Source: Lineus longissimus
Lineage: Eukaryota; Nemertea; Pilidiophora; Heteronemertea; Lineidae
DNA length: 64,000 nt
Assembly: GCF_910592395.1 (NCBI RefSeq)
Contig: NC_088322.1
Span: 1,738,001-1,802,000, forward strand
Direction: 5' to 3'
This document shows positions 61,001 through 64,000 of the stretch, piece after piece (position 1 is the first letter of the stretch; every line of letters starts with the position of its first letter). A model generated the notes under the pieces. That model saw nothing but the letters and a program-made list of their open reading frames with translations, was not told where the DNA came from and searched no databases. Both the position numbers and the translations under genes were made by a program.

Positions 61001-64000
61001 GCACTCTTAGTCAGAGCACGCTCTTAGCGTCCTCGTAGGCTATTCAGAAACTGAGCTATAAGTGTGTGGATACCTAGATACTTGGACACTCTTTTTAGGT
61101 ATCTAAGTGTCCGGGTGTCCAGGGCCGTATTCACGAAGCACTCTTAGTCAGAGCACGCTCTTAGCGTCCTCGTAGGTTATTCAGAAACTGAGCTATAAGT
61201 GTTTGGATACCTAGATACTTGGACACTCTTTTTAGGTATCTAAGTGTCCGGGTGTCCAGGGCCGTATTCACGAAGCACTCTTAGTCAGAGCACGCACTTA
61301 GCGTCCTCGTAGGCTATTCAGAAACTGAGCTATAAGTGTGTGGATACCTAGATACTTGGACACTCTTTTTAGGTATCTAAGTGTCCGGGTGTCCAGGGCC
61401 GTATTCACGAAGCACTCTTAGTCAGAGCACGCTCTTAGCGTCCTCGTAGGCTATTCAGAAACTGAGCTATAAGTGTGTGGATACCTAGATACTTGGACAC
61501 TCTTTTTAGGTATCTAAGTGTCCGGGTGTGCAGGGCCGTATTCACGAAGCACTCATATTCAGAGCACGCTCTTAGCGTCCTCGTACGCTATTCAGAAACT
61601 GAGTTATAAGTGTGTGGATACCTAGATACTTGGACACTCTTTTTAGGTATCTAAGTGTCCGGGTGTCCAGGGCCGTTTTCACGAAGCACTCTTAGTCAGA
61701 GCACGCTCTTAGCGTCCTCGTAGGCTATTCAGAAACTGAGCTATAAGTGTGTGGATACCTAGATACTTGGACACTCTTTTTAGGTATCTAAGTGTCCGGG
61801 TGTCCAGGGCCGTATTCACGAAGCACTCTTAGTCAGAGCACGCTCTTAGCGTCCTCGTAGGCTATTCAGAAACTGAGCTATAAGTGTGTGGATACCTAGA
61901 TACTTGGACACTCTTTTTAGGTATCTAAGTGTCCGGGTGTCCAGGGCCGTATTCACGAAGCACTCTTAGTCAGAGCACGCTCTCAGCGTCCCCGTAGGCT
62001 ATTCAGAAACTGAGCTATAAGTGTGTGGATACCTAGATACTTGGACACTATTTTTGAATATCTAAGTGTCCTGGTGTCCAGGGCCGTATTCAGGAAGCAC
62101 TCTTAGTCAGAGCACGCTCTTAGCGTCCTCGTAGGCTATTCAGAAAACGAGCTATAAGCGTGTGGATACCTAGATACTTGGACACTCTTTTTAGGTATCT
62201 AAGTGTCCGGGTGTCCAGGGCCGTATTCACGAAGCACTCTTAGTCAGAGCACGCTCTTAGCGTCCTCGTAGGCTATTCAGAAAATGAGCTATAAGTGTGT
62301 GGATACCTAGATACTTGGACACTCTTTTTAGGTATCTAAGTGTCTGGGTGTCCAGGGCCGTAATCACGAAGCACTCTTAGTCAGAGCACGCTCTTAGCGT
62401 CCTCGTAGGCTATTCAGAAACTGAGCTATAAGTGTGTGGATACCTAGATACTTGGACACTCTTTGTATGTATCCAAGTGTCCGGGTGTGCAGGGCCGTAT
62501 TCACGAAGCACTCTTAGTCAGAGCACGCTCTTAGCGTCCTCGTAGGCTATTCAGAAACTGAGCTATAAGTGTGTGGATCTAAGTGTGTGGATCTAAGTGT
62601 CCTGGTGTCCAGGGCCGTATTCACGAAGCACTCTTAGTCAGAGCACGCTCTCAGCGTCCCCGTAGGCTATTCAGAAACTGAGCTATAAGTGTGTGGATAC
62701 CTAGATACTTGGACACTATTTTTGAATATCTAAGTGTCCTGGTGTCCAGGGCCGTATTCAGGAAGCACTCTTAGTCAGAGCACGCTCTTAGCGTCCTCGT
62801 AGGCTATTCAGAAAACGAGCTATAAGTGTGTGGATACCTAGATACTTGGACACTCTTTTTAGGTATCTAAGTGTCCGGGTGTCCAGGGCCGTATTCACGA
62901 AGCACTCTTAGTCAGAGCACGCTCTTAGCGTCCTCGTAGGCTATTCAGAAAATGAGCTATAAGTGTGTGGATACCTAGATACTTGGACACTCTTTTTAGG
63001 TATCTAAGTGTCCGGGTGTCCAGGGCCGTAATCACGAAGCACTCTTAGTCAGAGCACGCTCTTAGCGTCCTCGTAGGCTATTCAGAAACTGAGCTATAAG
63101 TGTGTGGATACCTAGATACTTGGACACTCTTTTTATGTATCCAAGTGTCCGGGTGTGCAGGGCCGTATTCACGAAGCACTCTTAGTCAGAGCACGCTCTT
63201 AACTAGCGTCCTCGTAGGCTATTCAGAAACTGAGCTATAAGTGTGTGGATACCTAGATACTTGGACACTCTTTTTAGGTATCTAAGTGTCCGGGTGTCCA
63301 GGGCCGTTTTCACGAAGCACTCTTAGTCAGAGCACGCTCTTAGCGTCCTCGTAGGCTATTCAGAAACTGAGCTATAAGTGTGTGGATACCTAGATACTTG
63401 GACACTCTTTTTAGGTATCTAAGTGTCCGGGTGTCCAGGGCCGTATTCACGAAGCACTCTTAGTCAGAGCACGCTCTTAGCGTCCTCGTAGGCTATTCAG
63501 AAAATGAGCTATAAGTGTGTGGATACCTAGATACTTGGACACTCTTTTTAGGTATCTAAGTGTCCGGGTGTCCAGGGCCGTATTCACGAAGCACTCTTAG
63601 TCAGAGCACGCTCTTAGCGTCCTCGTAGGCTATTCAGAAACTGAGCTATAAGTGTGTGGATACCTAGATACTCGGACACTCTTTTTAGGTATCTAAGTGT
63701 CCGGGTGTCCAGTGCGGTATTCACAAAGCACTCTTAGTCAGAGCACGCTCTTAGCGTCCTCGTAGACTATTCAGAAACTGAGCTATAAGTGTGTGGATAC
63801 CTAGATACTTGGACACTCTTTTTAGGTATCTAAGTGTCCGGGTGTCCAGGGCCGTATTCACGAAGCACTCTTAGTCAGAGCACGCTCTTAGCGTCCTCGT
63901 AGGCTATTCAGAAACTGAGCTATAAGTGTGTGGATACCTAGATACTTGGACACTCTTTTTAGGTATCTAAGTGTCCGGGTGTCCAGGGCCGTATTCACGA

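Larger units (their letters stand above)
27662..64000. repeat. Tandem satellite array, 137-bp monomer (right flank)
   Basis: About 265 monomers of the same family as in the left flank, continuing to the window end. Nothing but satellite is visible: no gene, no other insertion. Higher-order duplications occur at many scales. Monomers with small indels exist (for example AGAAACTAGC lacking 2 bp, TGCTGTGTGG with extra bases near 29160 and 31220, a shortened monomer near 49045-49060 and one near 62570-62600). Confidence 0.97.

Overview
The window holds one complete Polinton/Maverick-type element (7766-27661, 19,896 bp) sitting inside a long tandem satellite array with a 137-bp monomer (1-7765 and 27662-64000). 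The organism is an animal, most likely an invertebrate: Polinton integrase, protein-primed polymerase, packaging ATPase and capsid genes are of metazoan Polinton type, and the flanks are heterochromatin-like satellite DNA with higher-order structure. I cannot name the species from the sequence.

The element is bounded by 211-bp terminal inverted repeats (7766-7976 and 27451-27661) that I find identical. They begin with 5'-AG, and a 6-bp target duplication TACCTA flanks them (7760-7765, 27662-27667), which is the classical Polinton signature. Identical ends, a perfect duplication and long open frames suggest a recent insertion. From the left, the plus strand carries a conserved Polinton protein of unknown function, a coiled-coil/hydrophobic protein, a zinc-ribbon protein, a frameshifted Q/N-rich gene and a one-TM protein. 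A minus-strand penton-like protein follows, then the plus-strand DNA polymerase B (14766-18545). The right half is mostly minus strand: two hydrophobic or basic small proteins, a zinc-finger/HNH nuclease-like protein, the integrase with chromodomain, the plus-strand packaging ATPase, a two-TM protein, the penton/minor capsid protein, a small hydrophobic protein and the major capsid protein. The set is enough for integration, self-replication and making a virion. I do not see the adenain-type cysteine protease that most Polintons carry.

The last 1.7 kb before the right TIR (25708-27450) looks different: palindromic promoter-like sites, a Q-rich 105-aa ORF with a following 34-aa ORF, splice-like signals and a 134-bp foldback. 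It may be an accessory or early region.

The most unusual signal is a family of short hairpin modules scattered over about 20 sites in the element. Each module is 11 bp (4-bp stem, 3-nt loop, 4-bp stem), often paired as GGAC-NNN-GTCC plus GAGC-NNN-GCTC with 3 nt between. The modules occur inside most genes in several reading frames without breaking them, and also between genes. Stem variants keep pairing (GAAC/GTTC, TGAC/GTCA, AGAC/GTCT, CAAC/GTTG). They resemble in design the double-hairpin elements known from some fungal mitochondrial genomes, but I know of no description of them in Polintons.

The satellite shows higher-order repeats at several scales (25-mer of 3,424 bp on the left; 5-, 7-, 10-, 15- and 16-mer duplications on the right). 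I see no host genes in it.
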